64,000 bases of DNA from Agreia sp. Leaf283 (GTDB lineage Bacteria > Actinomycetota > Actinomycetes > Actinomycetales > Microbacteriaceae), in the NCBI RefSeq assembly GCF_001422485.1, contig NZ_LMNF01000001.1, positions 255,900-319,899 of the forward strand. Direction: 5' to 3'. A model generated the notes under the pieces. The model saw only the letters and a list, made by a program, of their open reading frames with translations. It did not search any database and was not told the DNA's origin. Shown here piece by piece: positions 44,464 to 53,333 of the stretch (positions are counted from its first letter, which is position 1; every line of letters starts with the position of its first letter). The translations under genes were made by a program, and so were the position numbers.

Positions 44464-44697
44464 CTAGCCGGCGAGACGGGCCAGCTCATCGATCTTGTCG
44501 GGGCGGAAACCCGACCAGTGGTCGTTGTCGGTGATGACGACGGGCGCCTGCAGGTAGCCCAGCTCCTTGACGGCGGCCAGGGCCTTCTCGTCGACCGACA
44601 CGTCGAAGATCTCGTACTCGAGGCCCTTGTTCTCGAGGGCGCGGTAGGTGGCCGTGCACTGCACGCAGGAGGGCTTCGTGTAAACCATGATTGCCAT
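44464..44697 (-). CDS. nrdH: NrdH glutaredoxin-like electron donor
   Basis: A 77-residue thioredoxin-reductase-dependent redoxin. The active site is CVQC in [30 protein letters not shown] is the C-terminal stretch that separates NrdH from glutaredoxins. It reduces the NrdE C-terminal disulfide. It is the first gene of nrdHIEF, with an approximately 110-nt leader below two NrdR boxes. Confidence 0.96.
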   Translation of the reverse strand: MAIMVYTKPSCVQCTATYRALENKGLEYEIFDVSVDEKALAAVKELGYLQAPVVITDNDHWSGFRPDKIDELARLAG

Positions 44698-44808
44698 GGA
44701 AATGCGCCTTTCAGACGAAGGAGAAGGTGGGATGTTCTGTATTGGTTTGTGGTACTGGCGGGGTGTCTCGGGGGCCGTGAGGCCCCGTCACCGTGCCGGG
44801 AGTTCAAT

Positions 44809-44819
44809 ACTACATATAG
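44809..44819 (-). promoter_or_regulatory. NrdR box, proximal
   Basis: On the minus strand CTATATGTAGT matches 10 of 11 core positions of the NrdR consensus CwAtATaTwGw. An overlapping TAGTAT could be the -10 element, consistent with repression. Confidence 0.7.
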
Positions 44820-44840
44820 GGATGGGTCTCTTCGACTGCC

Positions 44841-44851
44841 ACTAGATGAAG
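44841..44851 (-). promoter_or_regulatory. NrdR box, distal
   Basis: On the minus strand CTTCATCTAGT matches the NrdR core at 8 of 11 positions and is flanked by ACA. It starts exactly 32 bp from the proximal box, the normal three-turn NrdR spacing. Confidence 0.65.
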
Positions 44852-44867
44852 TGTTACACCCGTGTAA

Positions 44868-44956
44868 TTCTCCACACGAAGTGCACACCCTTATCAACCA
44901 TTTCTCCACAAGAAAAATGCCTGAAATTCACGGTTGATCTCACCACTTGTGGATAA
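44868..44956. promoter_or_regulatory. Cluster of DnaA-box-like sites upstream of nrdHIEF
   Basis: TTCTCCACA occurs at 44868-44876 and 44902-44910, and a consensus TTATCCACA on the minus strand at 44948-44956. A weaker TTATCAACC is at 44891-44899. The sites lie upstream of both NrdR boxes. No origin-linked gene (dnaA, dnaN) is nearby, so this is more likely a DnaA control region than an origin. Confidence 0.5.
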
Positions 44957-44994
44957 CTCGGGCTGCGAAAAACTTTCCAAAAAAGATGCGGCGA

Positions 44995-46401
44995 TCATTC
45001 CGCTCGGCGTGTCGCAACGCGTCTTCCCACCAGACGCCCGACACCCCAGAGCACCACTCCGATACCGAGCAGCACACCCGCGATCTCGTACTGCTCCGCT
45101 GGCCTTCCCGACGACCAGGGCAGCACGAGGTAGACGCACACGATCACGCCCAGAACCGGAAGCGCCGTGGGAGTTCTGAAGTGCTTGTGCTCGACCTTGT
45201 CGCGCCTCAGCACGAGCACGCTCACGTTCACGAGAGCGAAGACGGCGAGCAGCAGAAGAGAGGTCGTTCCGCCGAGCAGGATGACGAGCGGGTTCTCGGG
45301 ATCGATCGACACGTAGGCGGTCAGGGCGAGAGCGATGGCCGTGGTGAACAGGATGGCGGCGAACGGCGTCTGGCGCTTTGTGTGCACCTTCGACAGGAAC
45401 GACGGCAGCACGCCCCTCTTGCTCATGCCGTAGAGCAGACGGCTCGCCATCATCATGTTGATGAGGGCGCTGTTGCCGACCGCGAAGAGGGAGATGAACG
45501 GGATCAGGGCCGAGATCGGGAAGTCGGGCGCCGCGGTCTGCACGACGGTCACGAGCGGGGTGTCGTTGCCCGCCAGCTCGCCCACGGGCACGACGGCCAC
45601 GGCGATGATCGCGACGACCACGTAGACGACGGCCGTGATGGTGAGGCCCGAGAGCAATGCACGGGGGAAGATGCGGGAGGGGTTCTTCACCTCTTCGACC
45701 ATGTTCACCGAGTCCTCGAAGCCGACCATGGCGAAGAACGCCAGCGACGTCGCCGTGCTGATGGCCAGGAAGAGACCCTTGTCTTCGGGCGTCTCGAACG
45801 CGACGACGCGCGAGAAGTCGGCGTTGCCGCCGAAGATGGCGAAGCTGCCGATGAGGATCACGAGCAGCAGGCCCGACAGCTCGACGAGGGTCAGCACCAC
45901 GTTGAGCCCCACACTCTCGGCGACCCCGCGCAGGTTGACCGCCATGACCAGCAGCATGAACAGCAGTGCCACGACCAGCAGGATGCCCGGATTGGAGCTG
46001 TCGAGGCCGAACCCGGTGGCGAAGTTGCTGGCGAACGCGCCCGATGCGGCCGAGGCCGAGGTGAGCCCCGAGCACATCACCGTGAAGCACACGATGAACG
46101 TCACGAAATGGATGCCGAAGGCCTTGTGCACATACAGCGCCGCTCCGGCGGCCTGCGGGTACTTGCCCACCAGCTCGAGATAGGAGCAAGCGGTGAGCAT
46201 GGCCACGCCGAAGGCCACGAGGAAGGGCAGCCACGCGGCTCCCCCGACCTCGGCCGCGACCTGGCCCGTGAGCGCGTAGATGCCCGTGCCGAGAATGTCG
46301 CCGACGATGAACAGCAGCAGCAGCTTGGGGCCCATCACCCGCTTGAGTTCGGGCTGCGCGGAGTCGCCGTCGCCGGCCTTCCTGTCATCGAGAACCGTCA
46401 T
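44995..46401 (-). CDS. APC-family amino acid permease
   Basis: A 468-residue transporter with about 12 hydrophobic segments. The first helix region LLLLFIVGDILGTGIYALTG contains the APC substrate-binding G-x-G bend. FFAMVGFEDSVNMVEEVKNP is the conserved TM6 and following loop of the family. The amino acid cannot be determined. ATG 46401 is chosen over GTG 46410 because GGGAG lies 8 bp before it. It follows the S9 peptidase by 71 bp on the same strand, which suggests linked peptide breakdown and amino-acid uptake, though the permease may also be independent. Confidence 0.92.
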   Translation of the reverse strand: MTVLDDRKAGDGDSAQPELKRVMGPKLLLLFIVGDILGTGIYALTGQVAAEVGGAAWLPFLVAFGVAMLTACSYLELVGKYPQAAGAALYVHKAFGIHFVTFIVCFTVMCSGLTSASAASGAFASNFATGFGLDSSNPGILLVVALLFMLLVMAVNLRGVAESVGLNVVLTLVELSGLLLVILIGSFAIFGGNADFSRVVAFETPEDKGLFLAISTATSLAFFAMVGFEDSVNMVEEVKNPSRIFPRALLSGLTITAVVYVVVAIIAVAVVPVGELAGNDTPLVTVVQTAAPDFPISALIPFISLFAVGNSALINMMMASRLLYGMSKRGVLPSFLSKVHTKRQTPFAAILFTTAIALALTAYVSIDPENPLVILLGGTTSLLLLAVFALVNVSVLVLRRDKVEHKHFRTPTALPVLGVIVCVYLVLPWSSGRPAEQYEIAGVLLGIGVVLWGVGRLVGRRVATRRAE

Positions 46402-46472
46402 CGCACTCACTCCCGTCCGTCACCACCGTCGTGCCCGTCTGCACCAAGACTGCATGGGGGCCGGTGTGCGGT

Positions 46473-48434
46473 CTACCCCTTGAGTTCGAGCACCGGCACG
46501 TCGACCGGGGTGAAGCCCATGACCTGTCCGTAGAACGAGAGTTCGGCCTCGGTGGCCGAGATGATGGTGGATGCGCGCCTGAACCCGTGCGACTCGCCCT
46601 CGTAGGCCAGGTAGGCATGCTTCAGACCCTTGGCCTCGAGCGCGTCTCTGAAGCGCTCGGCCTGCGACGGCGGAACGATCTCGTCGTCGAGCCCCTGCAG
46701 CAGCAGCACCGGGCACGACAGCCCGTCGACGTTGTTCAACGGGGCCCTCTCCTCGTAGAGGGCTGCGGCCTCGGGCAGCGGGCCGACCAGGCCGTCGATG
46801 TAGCGCGACTCGAAGTCGTGGGTCTCCTGGGCGAAGAGGGTGAGCTCGGCGACGCCGAAGTACGAGGCCCCGCAGGCGAACACGTCGGACTGCGTCAGCG
46901 AGGCCAGAACGGTCCACCCGCCTGCGGAGCCGCCGCGGATGGCCAACCGCGAACCATCGGCGAGGCCCGCCTCTGCGAGCCCGCGTACGGCGGCGACCGT
47001 GTCGTCGACATCCACGATGCCCCACTGACCGCGCAGCCGGTCGCGGTACTCGCGACCGTAGCCGGTCGAGCCGCCGTAGTTGATGTCGACGACGCCAATG
47101 CCCCGCGACGTGAAATACGCGATCGCAGGATTGACCGCGGGCACGGTGCGGCTCGTGGGGCCGCCGTGCACGAAGGCCACGAACGGCGGCAGCTCGCCCT
47201 CGGGCGCTGCGAAGTCGGGATTGGCGGGTTCGTAGACGAAGGTGTGCACGGGCCTGTCGGCCGTGCCGAAGGTGCGCGCGGCCGCGGTGGGCAGATACGC
47301 GTCGTCGGGCAGGTCATCGACAGAAAGCCGGATGTCTGTCAGCACGCCGGTTTGCAGGTCGAGTTCGCGAAGCCCCGACGCCAGAACGGCGCTGCCGCCC
47401 GTGACGAGGATGCGATCGCCTCGGCGCGCCCCGAAGGAGACGGAGTCGACGGGCAGCTCGATGTCGCTCAGTTGACCCGTGTTCACGTCGAGGACGGCGG
47501 CCTGGTCGGTGCCGAAGGTGCTCACGGTCAGCAGCGTGTCTGAATCGAGCACCGAGTACCAGGTGGTGCCGAGCATCCACAGGGCGCCGCCGAAGTCTCT
47601 CGGCGCGGTGTGCAGCGCCCGCGCTTCGGGGCTCTGCGACCCGAGATCGAGCAGGTAGAGGTTCCACCAGCCGGTGCGATCGCTGATCACGAAGAGGCTC
47701 TGCTCGTCGCGCCACTCGGGCTGCAGAACAGACTCGGTGGTGCTGCCGGCCAGGGTGCGCCAGTCGAGAACCCGGCCGTCGTCGCCCAGAGACCCGACCC
47801 GCAACTCCGTGCCGTCCCACGGCATCTGCGGGTGCTCCCACGCGATCCACGCGATCATCGTGCCGTCGGGCGAGAGGCGCGGCGACGCCAGAAAGCGCGA
47901 CCCCGCCACGATCGAACGGATGCGCCCCGCGTCGGCCGCGGCGCTGCCGTCGAGCGGAATGGCGACGATGTCGCGCTCGAGGTCGCCGCCCGAATGGGTC
48001 TCGCGAACCGCGATGATCTCGGCTCCGCGGTACTGCAGCTCGGCGAAGCGCATGCCGAGCCCGTCGGGAGTGAGAGGCGTCGGGGCAGCGCCCACGGTGT
48101 CGACGTCGAGGCGGTAGACCCGCTGGTCGTCGAAGTTCGCGAAGACGAGCACCGGCGGGCCGTCGGCGAGGCCCGCCACGGTCCACGCTCCCCCGCCGTA
48201 TTCGTGCACGCGGGTTCGCGCGTTCCACGGCTGCGGCAGCACGTCGACCGGTTCGCCGGCCTGCCCCGCGCGGCGGATGGAGATGCGGCCGCCCTCGGTG
48301 GGCCGGAGCTCTTGCCACCACACCTCGTCGCCCGCGTAGGCGCCCCCGCCGACGGGGTGACCCGAGCTCGCGAGGGACTCCGCGCTGATGGGCGAGGTCC
48401 AGGTTCCGTACGGGGCGATGCGGGGCTCGGTCAT
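46473..48434 (-). CDS. S9-family prolyl-oligopeptidase-like peptidase
   Basis: A 653-residue serine peptidase with an N-terminal beta-propeller (about 30-400) and a C-terminal alpha/beta hydrolase domain. The nucleophile elbow is RGGSAGGWTVLASL. The acid is the Asp in LLLQGLDDEIVPPSQ and the base is the His in YEGESHGFR. FVHGGPTSRTVP forms the oxyanion region. No signal peptide is seen, so it should act on short peptides in the cytoplasm. Its start lies 9 bp after the DedA gene stop, and it precedes the amino-acid permease. Confidence 0.93.
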   Translation of the reverse strand: MTEPRIAPYGTWTSPISAESLASSGHPVGGGAYAGDEVWWQELRPTEGGRISIRRAGQAGEPVDVLPQPWNARTRVHEYGGGAWTVAGLADGPPVLVFANFDDQRVYRLDVDTVGAAPTPLTPDGLGMRFAELQYRGAEIIAVRETHSGGDLERDIVAIPLDGSAAADAGRIRSIVAGSRFLASPRLSPDGTMIAWIAWEHPQMPWDGTELRVGSLGDDGRVLDWRTLAGSTTESVLQPEWRDEQSLFVISDRTGWWNLYLLDLGSQSPEARALHTAPRDFGGALWMLGTTWYSVLDSDTLLTVSTFGTDQAAVLDVNTGQLSDIELPVDSVSFGARRGDRILVTGGSAVLASGLRELDLQTGVLTDIRLSVDDLPDDAYLPTAAARTFGTADRPVHTFVYEPANPDFAAPEGELPPFVAFVHGGPTSRTVPAVNPAIAYFTSRGIGVVDINYGGSTGYGREYRDRLRGQWGIVDVDDTVAAVRGLAEAGLADGSRLAIRGGSAGGWTVLASLTQSDVFACGASYFGVAELTLFAQETHDFESRYIDGLVGPLPEAAALYEERAPLNNVDGLSCPVLLLQGLDDEIVPPSQAERFRDALEAKGLKHAYLAYEGESHGFRRASTIISATEAELSFYGQVMGFTPVDVPVLELKG

Positions 48435-48443
48435 GCGTTCACG

Positions 48444-49109
48444 CTACAACGGCGCACCGACAGCCACGATGTCGGGGGTCGCGACGGGCCCGGCGGCCTC
48501 GCCCGACGCATCCCTCTTCGCCCGGGCCGCGCGAGACATCACGCGATCGACCAGCAGGCCGAGGAGTACGGCCGACGCGGCTGCGATGAGGGCCGACAGC
48601 AGCGGGTTGTCCTGGATCCAGGCCGAGGCGATGAGGGCGACGGCGAACATGTAGAGCGACCAGGATGCGCCCGCCACGATGCTGAGCGGCACGAAGGTGC
48701 GGCGCGGCAGCCCCACGCTGCCCGCCGTGAGGTTCACGGCGATCCGACCCACCGGTATGTAGCGGCCCGTGATGATCAGGCTCGCGGGGCGGGCGAGCAG
48801 CTGGTGCTCCGCACTCGCGATCGCAGCCCGCATGGGACGACTGCGCATCCAGCGGTATCTCGTCGTGCCGATCCGGCGGCCCAGCGTGAAGACGATGTTG
48901 TCGCCGATCATCGCGCCGAGCGCGGCGACCACGATGAGCGGCACGAGCAGAGCGGGACTGCTGCCGACCGCGACGGCGACGGCCGCGACGAGAACGATGT
49001 CGCTCGGCACGGGAGGAAAGAAGGCGTCGAGCATGCAGACCGCGAAAACCACCAGCAGGGCGAAAGGCGACGACACCGCACCGACGAGAAGGTCTGTGAC
49101 GAATTCCAT
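48444..49109 (-). CDS. DedA-family membrane protein
   Basis: A 221-residue integral membrane protein of the DedA (SNARE-associated/VTT) family, whose members act in membrane lipid flipping and envelope homeostasis. The signature glycine/arginine stretch GRYIPVGRIAVNLTAGSVG is present, along with FFPPVPSDIVLVAA and ALGAMIGDNIVFTLGRRIG. The C-terminal 35 residues are a cytoplasmic tail. The ATG at 49109 follows GGAGG. It probably shares a transcript with the S9 peptidase. Confidence 0.92.
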   Translation of the reverse strand: MEFVTDLLVGAVSSPFALLVVFAVCMLDAFFPPVPSDIVLVAAVAVAVGSSPALLVPLIVVAALGAMIGDNIVFTLGRRIGTTRYRWMRSRPMRAAIASAEHQLLARPASLIITGRYIPVGRIAVNLTAGSVGLPRRTFVPLSIVAGASWSLYMFAVALIASAWIQDNPLLSALIAAASAVLLGLLVDRVMSRAARAKRDASGEAAGPVATPDIVAVGAPL

Positions 49110-49228
49110 GGAGCCTCCGGGGGTGAGAGACGAACGACGTACTTCCCACCGTAGGAATCAACGGCCGTCGGCACCTCCACCCGAGGGACCATCCGTGCGG
49201 CACCCCGGTCGTACCCTCACGCTAGGCG

Positions 49229-50395
49229 TCACTGCACCGGCGTATAGGGGTATTCCGTTGAACGTTTCTGGAATTCCAGGATCGCCGGGTTGCGTACCTC
49301 GCCGCCCTCGATCTCGATCGCCCGCCTGATGGTGTCGGACTCCGCCCACGACGCGGCGCCCTCCATGACGATGCGGAGGAACGGCATCAGCGCCTCGCTG
49401 ATCTCCCAGGTCGTGGAGTTCCACAGCAGCGAGGGGCTGTGGTCGACCGCGTAGTAGTTGGTCGACTCGCCGACGGTGAACATCGGGTCGGCGAACGTGG
49501 TCGCCCTGGCCCATTCGAACCCCATGCCCTCGTCGACCGAGACGTCGACGATGAGGCTTCCGGGCCGGAACGCTCCAAGGTCCTCGGTGCGCAGGTAGGT
49601 GAGCGGCGCGTTCGGGTCCTGCAGCGTGCAGTTCACCACGATGTCGTTCTCGGCGAGGAAGGGAGCGAGCAGCACAGGCCCGTCGTCGGTGTTCACGGTG
49701 CTCTCGAAGGGCGCGGAGTCGTTGTGCTCGAACTGGATGATGTCGACCGACGGAATGGGCGACCCCACCGCAGCGATCCCGCGGTTGGTGAGCACCCGCA
49801 CATCGTGGATGCCGTGGGCGTTGAGGGCGGTGACGGCCCCGCGGGCGGTCGCACCGAATCCGATGACGACGGCGGTCAGGCGACGCCCGTAGTCGCCCGT
49901 CGATCCGCAGAGCTGCAGCGAGTGGATGACCGAGCAGTAGCCGGCGAGCTCGTTGTTCTTATGGAAGACGTGCAACCCGAATCCGCCGTCGGACTGCCAG
50001 TGGTTCATCGCCTCCCAGGCGATGAGAGTGAGCCGCTTGTCGATCGCGAGCTGGGTGATCTCCCTGTCTTGCACGCAGTGCGGCCAGCCCCACAGGACCT
50101 GGCCGTCGCGCAGGTCTTGGAGGTCGGATGCTTGGGGCTTGGGCAGCAGCACCACGTCGGCTGTCGCGATGATCTCGTCGCGCGTCCCCATGGCCGCGAC
50201 CAGAGGCTCCAGCTCGGAGTCGTGGATGCCGAACCGCAGCCCGTAGCCGCGCTCGAGGATCATGTTCGCGCGCAGATCCTCGTCGATGCGCTCGAGGTGC
50301 GCCGGGTGGATCGGCAGCCGACGCTCATCGGCTTTGCGCGAGGTCGCCAACACGCCGAGGCGCAGAAGGGCGGACGCTGAAGTGGTTTCGCTCAT
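49229..50395 (-). CDS. N5-(carboxyethyl)ornithine synthase-like dehydrogenase
   Basis: A 388-residue member of the alanine dehydrogenase/transhydrogenase N-terminal superfamily. LRLGVLATSRKADERRLPIHP, then NMILERGYGLRFGI and VLLPKPQASDLQDL, match the CEO synthase branch known from Lactococcus. It reductively joins pyruvate to the side-chain amine of ornithine (or lysine) using NADPH. The nucleotide fold is AVVIGFGATARGAVTAL. An alternative is an opine- or saccharopine-type dehydrogenase of unknown substrate. It lies in the same direction as the transsulfuration genes, with no coupling to its neighbours. Confidence 0.82.
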   Translation of the reverse strand: MSETTSASALLRLGVLATSRKADERRLPIHPAHLERIDEDLRANMILERGYGLRFGIHDSELEPLVAAMGTRDEIIATADVVLLPKPQASDLQDLRDGQVLWGWPHCVQDREITQLAIDKRLTLIAWEAMNHWQSDGGFGLHVFHKNNELAGYCSVIHSLQLCGSTGDYGRRLTAVVIGFGATARGAVTALNAHGIHDVRVLTNRGIAAVGSPIPSVDIIQFEHNDSAPFESTVNTDDGPVLLAPFLAENDIVVNCTLQDPNAPLTYLRTEDLGAFRPGSLIVDVSVDEGMGFEWARATTFADPMFTVGESTNYYAVDHSPSLLWNSTTWEISEALMPFLRIVMEGAASWAESDTIRRAIEIEGGEVRNPAILEFQKRSTEYPYTPVQ

Positions 50396-50437
50396 ACCTG
50401 ACCCTAGGCCACGGGCCGCCGACCCCGGGGCCGGGCG

Positions 50438-50674
50438 CTACTCGGCGATGTCGCCCGCCACGATGGCATCCGCGTACTTGCGGATGTCCGGCCCCGGCTC
50501 GAAGTCGATGAAACGGTCTTTCAGACGCGCGAACAGCTGCTCATAGGCCTCGTCGGACTCGTGTCCTTCGAGGGTCTTCGACAGCTCGAGCACCGCCTCG
50601 CGCAGCACCCGGTCGCTGTCGTCGAGGATCTTGGCGCGGGCTTCGTCGTTCCATACGATGTCGGTGGAGTTCAT
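50438..50674 (-). CDS. Small conserved-looking hypothetical protein
   Basis: A 78-residue acidic protein, predicted mainly helical, that I do not recognise. It has no membrane segment or cysteines. The ATG at 50674 has GGAGA close upstream, and the codon pattern matches neighbouring genes, which supports it as real. It lies 50 bp downstream of metB and 42 bp upstream of the dehydrogenase gene on the same strand. Confidence 0.65.
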   Translation of the reverse strand: MNSTDIVWNDEARAKILDDSDRVLREAVLELSKTLEGHESDEAYEQLFARLKDRFIDFEPGPDIRKYADAIVAGDIAE

Positions 50675-50724
50675 GTCTCCACGCTAAGCGTGGCCGCCCC
50701 GCTGAACGAGGGGGTTGCGTGACC

Positions 50725-51882
50725 CTACTTCTTGGGCAGGGCCTGCTCGATGTCGGCGAGCAGGTCGTCGGCGCCCTCGATGCCGACCGAGAGGCGGATG
50801 AGGTTCTCGGGCACCTCGAGCGCCGTTCCCTTGACCGAAGCGTGGGTCATCTCTGTCGGGTAGCCCACGAGCGACTCGACGCCTCCGAGGGACTCGGCGA
50901 GCGAGAACAGCTTCGTCGACTCGGCGAACCTGCGCGCAGCCTTCGGTCCGCCCTTGAAGGCGAGCGACAGCATGCCGCCCGGCCGACGCATCTGCCGCTT
51001 GGCGAGCTCGTGGCCGGGGTGCGACTCGAGACCCGGGTAGAAGACGGTCTCGATGGCCGAGTGTCCGACGAGGTACTCGGCGATCTTCTGCGCGTTGTCG
51101 CTGTGGCGCTCCATGCGCACCGCGAGGGTCTTGATTCCTCGAACGGTGAGCCAGGCATCCATCGGGCCCGAGACGGCGCCGGCGGCGAACTGCTGGAAGC
51201 GCACCTTCTCGTGCAGTTCGTCGTCGTCGAGCACGAGCGCGCCGCCGAGAACGTCGGAGTGGCCGCCCAGGTACTTGGTGGTGGAGTGCACGACCACGTC
51301 GGCGCCCAGCACGAGGGGCTGCTGCAGATAGGGAGACGCGAAGGTGTTGTCGACGACGACGAGCGCGCCCGCCGCATGGCCGATCTCGGCGAGCTCGGCC
51401 ACGTCGCTGACCTTCATCAGCGGGTTCGAGGGCGTCTCGAGCCACAGCACCTTGGTCTTGCCGGGGATGACGGCCTTGGCCACCGCCTGCAGGTTCATCA
51501 TCTCGACGGTGTCGTTCTCGACGCCCCACCGACCGAAGACGCGGTTGATGAGCCGGTGCGTTCCGCCGTAGACGTCGTTGCCCAGCACCACGTGGTCACC
51601 GGGCTCGAGCACGGCGCGCAGCAGTGCGTCCTCCGCCGCGAGCCCCGAGGAGAACGACAGCCCGTGCTTCGCGCCCTCGAGTGCCGCGACGAGCGTCTCG
51701 AGCGAGGAGCGGGTGGGGTTGCCGCCCCTGGCGTACTCGTAGCCGCCGCGGAAGCCGCCGATGCCGTCTTGAACGAAGGTCGACGTCTGGTAGATCGGCG
51801 GGATGATCGCGCCGGTCGTCGGGTCGAACTCCTGTCCGGCGTGAACGGCGACGGTCTCGAACTGCTGCTTTTTCTGGGGCAT
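50725..51882 (-). CDS. metB: Cystathionine gamma-synthase/lyase family enzyme (MetB-like)
   Basis: A 385-residue PLP enzyme of the Cys/Met metabolism family. The N-terminus is FETVAVHAGQEFDPTTGAII. The PLP lysine is in VVHSTTKYLGGHSDVLGG. FQQFAAGAVSGPMDAWL and ESLVGYPTEMTHAS are family blocks. With the cystathionine beta-synthase gene just upstream it may run reverse transsulfuration (gamma-lyase) rather than synthesis; sequence alone cannot separate these well. ATG 51882 is chosen; an in-frame TTG lies four codons upstream. Confidence 0.9.
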   Translation of the reverse strand: MPQKKQQFETVAVHAGQEFDPTTGAIIPPIYQTSTFVQDGIGGFRGGYEYARGGNPTRSSLETLVAALEGAKHGLSFSSGLAAEDALLRAVLEPGDHVVLGNDVYGGTHRLINRVFGRWGVENDTVEMMNLQAVAKAVIPGKTKVLWLETPSNPLMKVSDVAELAEIGHAAGALVVVDNTFASPYLQQPLVLGADVVVHSTTKYLGGHSDVLGGALVLDDDELHEKVRFQQFAAGAVSGPMDAWLTVRGIKTLAVRMERHSDNAQKIAEYLVGHSAIETVFYPGLESHPGHELAKRQMRRPGGMLSLAFKGGPKAARRFAESTKLFSLAESLGGVESLVGYPTEMTHASVKGTALEVPENLIRLSVGIEGADDLLADIEQALPKK

Positions 51883-51926
51883 GTTTACTTTCAAGTCTCT
51901 TCGGAGGCGTTTTATTCGGCCGCGCG

Positions 51927-53291
51927 CTATTCGCTCAGGAACGTGAGCAGGTCGTGCCGGGTGATCACGGCAACGGGCTTGCCGTCATCGGTCACCAGCA
52001 GGGCCCCGGCCTTGCCGAGGAAGCGTCGCGCCGAGGCGACCGATTCATGGATGCCGATGAGCGGCAGAGGATCGCTGGCGAAGGCCCCGACATGGTCGGT
52101 CATCGCGGCGCGTCCTGAGAAGACCTCTTCGAGCAGGCTCTGCTCGTTGAGCGAGCCGGTGACCTCGCCCATGACGACGGGCGGCTCGGCCGAGAGCATC
52201 GGCAGCTGCGAGACGCCGTAGCTCGTCATGATCTGGATGGCGTCGCGCACCGTGTCGCTGGGGTGCGCGTGCACGAGCGCCGGCAGCGCCCCCGTCTTGG
52301 CCTTGAGGATGTCGCCGACCGTCGCCTCGTCGGTGGCGTCTGCGAAACCGTAGCTGCGCATCCATTTGTCGTTGAAGATCTTGCCCAGGTAGCCGCGACC
52401 GCCGTCGGGAAGGAGCACGACGACCACGTCGTCGGGGCCGAGCTTCGCGGCCGCCTTGAGCGCGGCGGCGACGGCGAGCCCGGAGGACCCGCCCACGAGG
52501 AGGCCCTCCTCGCGCGCCAGCCTGCGGGTGAGGGCGAACGACTCGGCGTCGCTCGCGGCGATGATCTCGTCGACCACGCTGGCGTCGTAGGCCTCGGGCC
52601 AGAAGTCCTCGCCGACTCCCTCGACCAGGTAGGGACGACCGGTGCCGCCGGAGTAGACCGACCCCTCGGGGTCGGCGCCGATGATCGTGACCTGGCCGTC
52701 GGAGACCTCTTTGAGGTAGCGGCCGACGCCCGAGATGGTGCCGCCCGTGCCGACGCCGGCGACGAAGTGCGTGATCCTGCCCTCGGTGTCCGCCCAGATC
52801 TCCGGGCCGGTGGTCTCGTAGTGGCTGAGCGGACCGTTCGGGTTGGAGTACTGGTTCGGCTTGAAGGCGCCGGGGATCTCGCGGGCGAGCCGGTCGGAGA
52901 CCGAGTAGTAGGAGTTGGGGTCTTCGGGCGCCACCGACGTGGGGGTGACCACGATCTCGGCGCCGTAGGCGGTGAGCACGTTGCGCTTGTCTTCGCCCAC
53001 CTTGTCGGGGAGCACGAACACGCAGCGGTAGCCGCGCTGCTGGGCCACGAGCGCCAGACCGATGCCCGTGTTGCCCGAGGTGGGCTCGACGATGGTGCCG
53101 CCCGGCTTCAGCTTGCCCTCGCGCTCGGCCGCATCGATGATGCGGGTGGCGATGCGGTCCTTCGACGATCCGCCCGGGTTCAGGTACTCGATCTTCGCGA
53201 GCACCGTGGCCTGGATGCCCTCGGTGACGCTGTTGAGCTTGACGAGGGGGGTGTTGCCGACGAGGTCGATGACGGTGTTCGCGTATTTCAC
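51927..53291 (-). CDS. cbs: Cystathionine beta-synthase with C-terminal CBS pair
   Basis: A 454-residue PLP enzyme. The catalytic part (1-325) has the lysine motif PGGSSKDRIATRIID, EPTSGNTGIGLALVAQQRG for the PLP phosphate and VAGVGTGGTISGVGRYL. Residues about 340-454 are two CBS motifs (SDTVRDAIQIMTSYGVSQLP, then ESVASARRFLGKAGALLVTD in part), which in other organisms regulate activity. It condenses serine and homocysteine to cystathionine. GTG start at 53291. The metB-like gene follows after 44 bp, giving a transsulfuration operon. No haem-binding N-terminal extension is present. Confidence 0.94.
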   Translation of the reverse strand: MKYANTVIDLVGNTPLVKLNSVTEGIQATVLAKIEYLNPGGSSKDRIATRIIDAAEREGKLKPGGTIVEPTSGNTGIGLALVAQQRGYRCVFVLPDKVGEDKRNVLTAYGAEIVVTPTSVAPEDPNSYYSVSDRLAREIPGAFKPNQYSNPNGPLSHYETTGPEIWADTEGRITHFVAGVGTGGTISGVGRYLKEVSDGQVTIIGADPEGSVYSGGTGRPYLVEGVGEDFWPEAYDASVVDEIIAASDAESFALTRRLAREEGLLVGGSSGLAVAAALKAAAKLGPDDVVVVLLPDGGRGYLGKIFNDKWMRSYGFADATDEATVGDILKAKTGALPALVHAHPSDTVRDAIQIMTSYGVSQLPMLSAEPPVVMGEVTGSLNEQSLLEEVFSGRAAMTDHVGAFASDPLPLIGIHESVASARRFLGKAGALLVTDDGKPVAVITRHDLLTFLSE

Positions 53292-53333
53292 CTCACGAAA
53301 CTATCACCGACGCCTGTCGGGCAGCCCCGGGAA

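Larger units (their letters stand above)
44698..44994. other. nrd control region: AT-rich intergenic sequence
   Basis: A 297-bp gene-free stretch between nrdH and the amino-acid permease stop. It holds a leader hairpin (GGGGCC-GTGA-GGCCCC at 44771-44786), two NrdR boxes and a group of DnaA-box-like sites. It is clearly less GC-rich than the neighbouring genes from about 44800 to 44990. Confidence 0.7.

Noticed and set aside
44868-44956. Replication origin
   Set aside because: Only three or four DnaA-like boxes, no dnaA/dnaN/gyrB or rpmH neighbours, and the position fits an nrd promoter.
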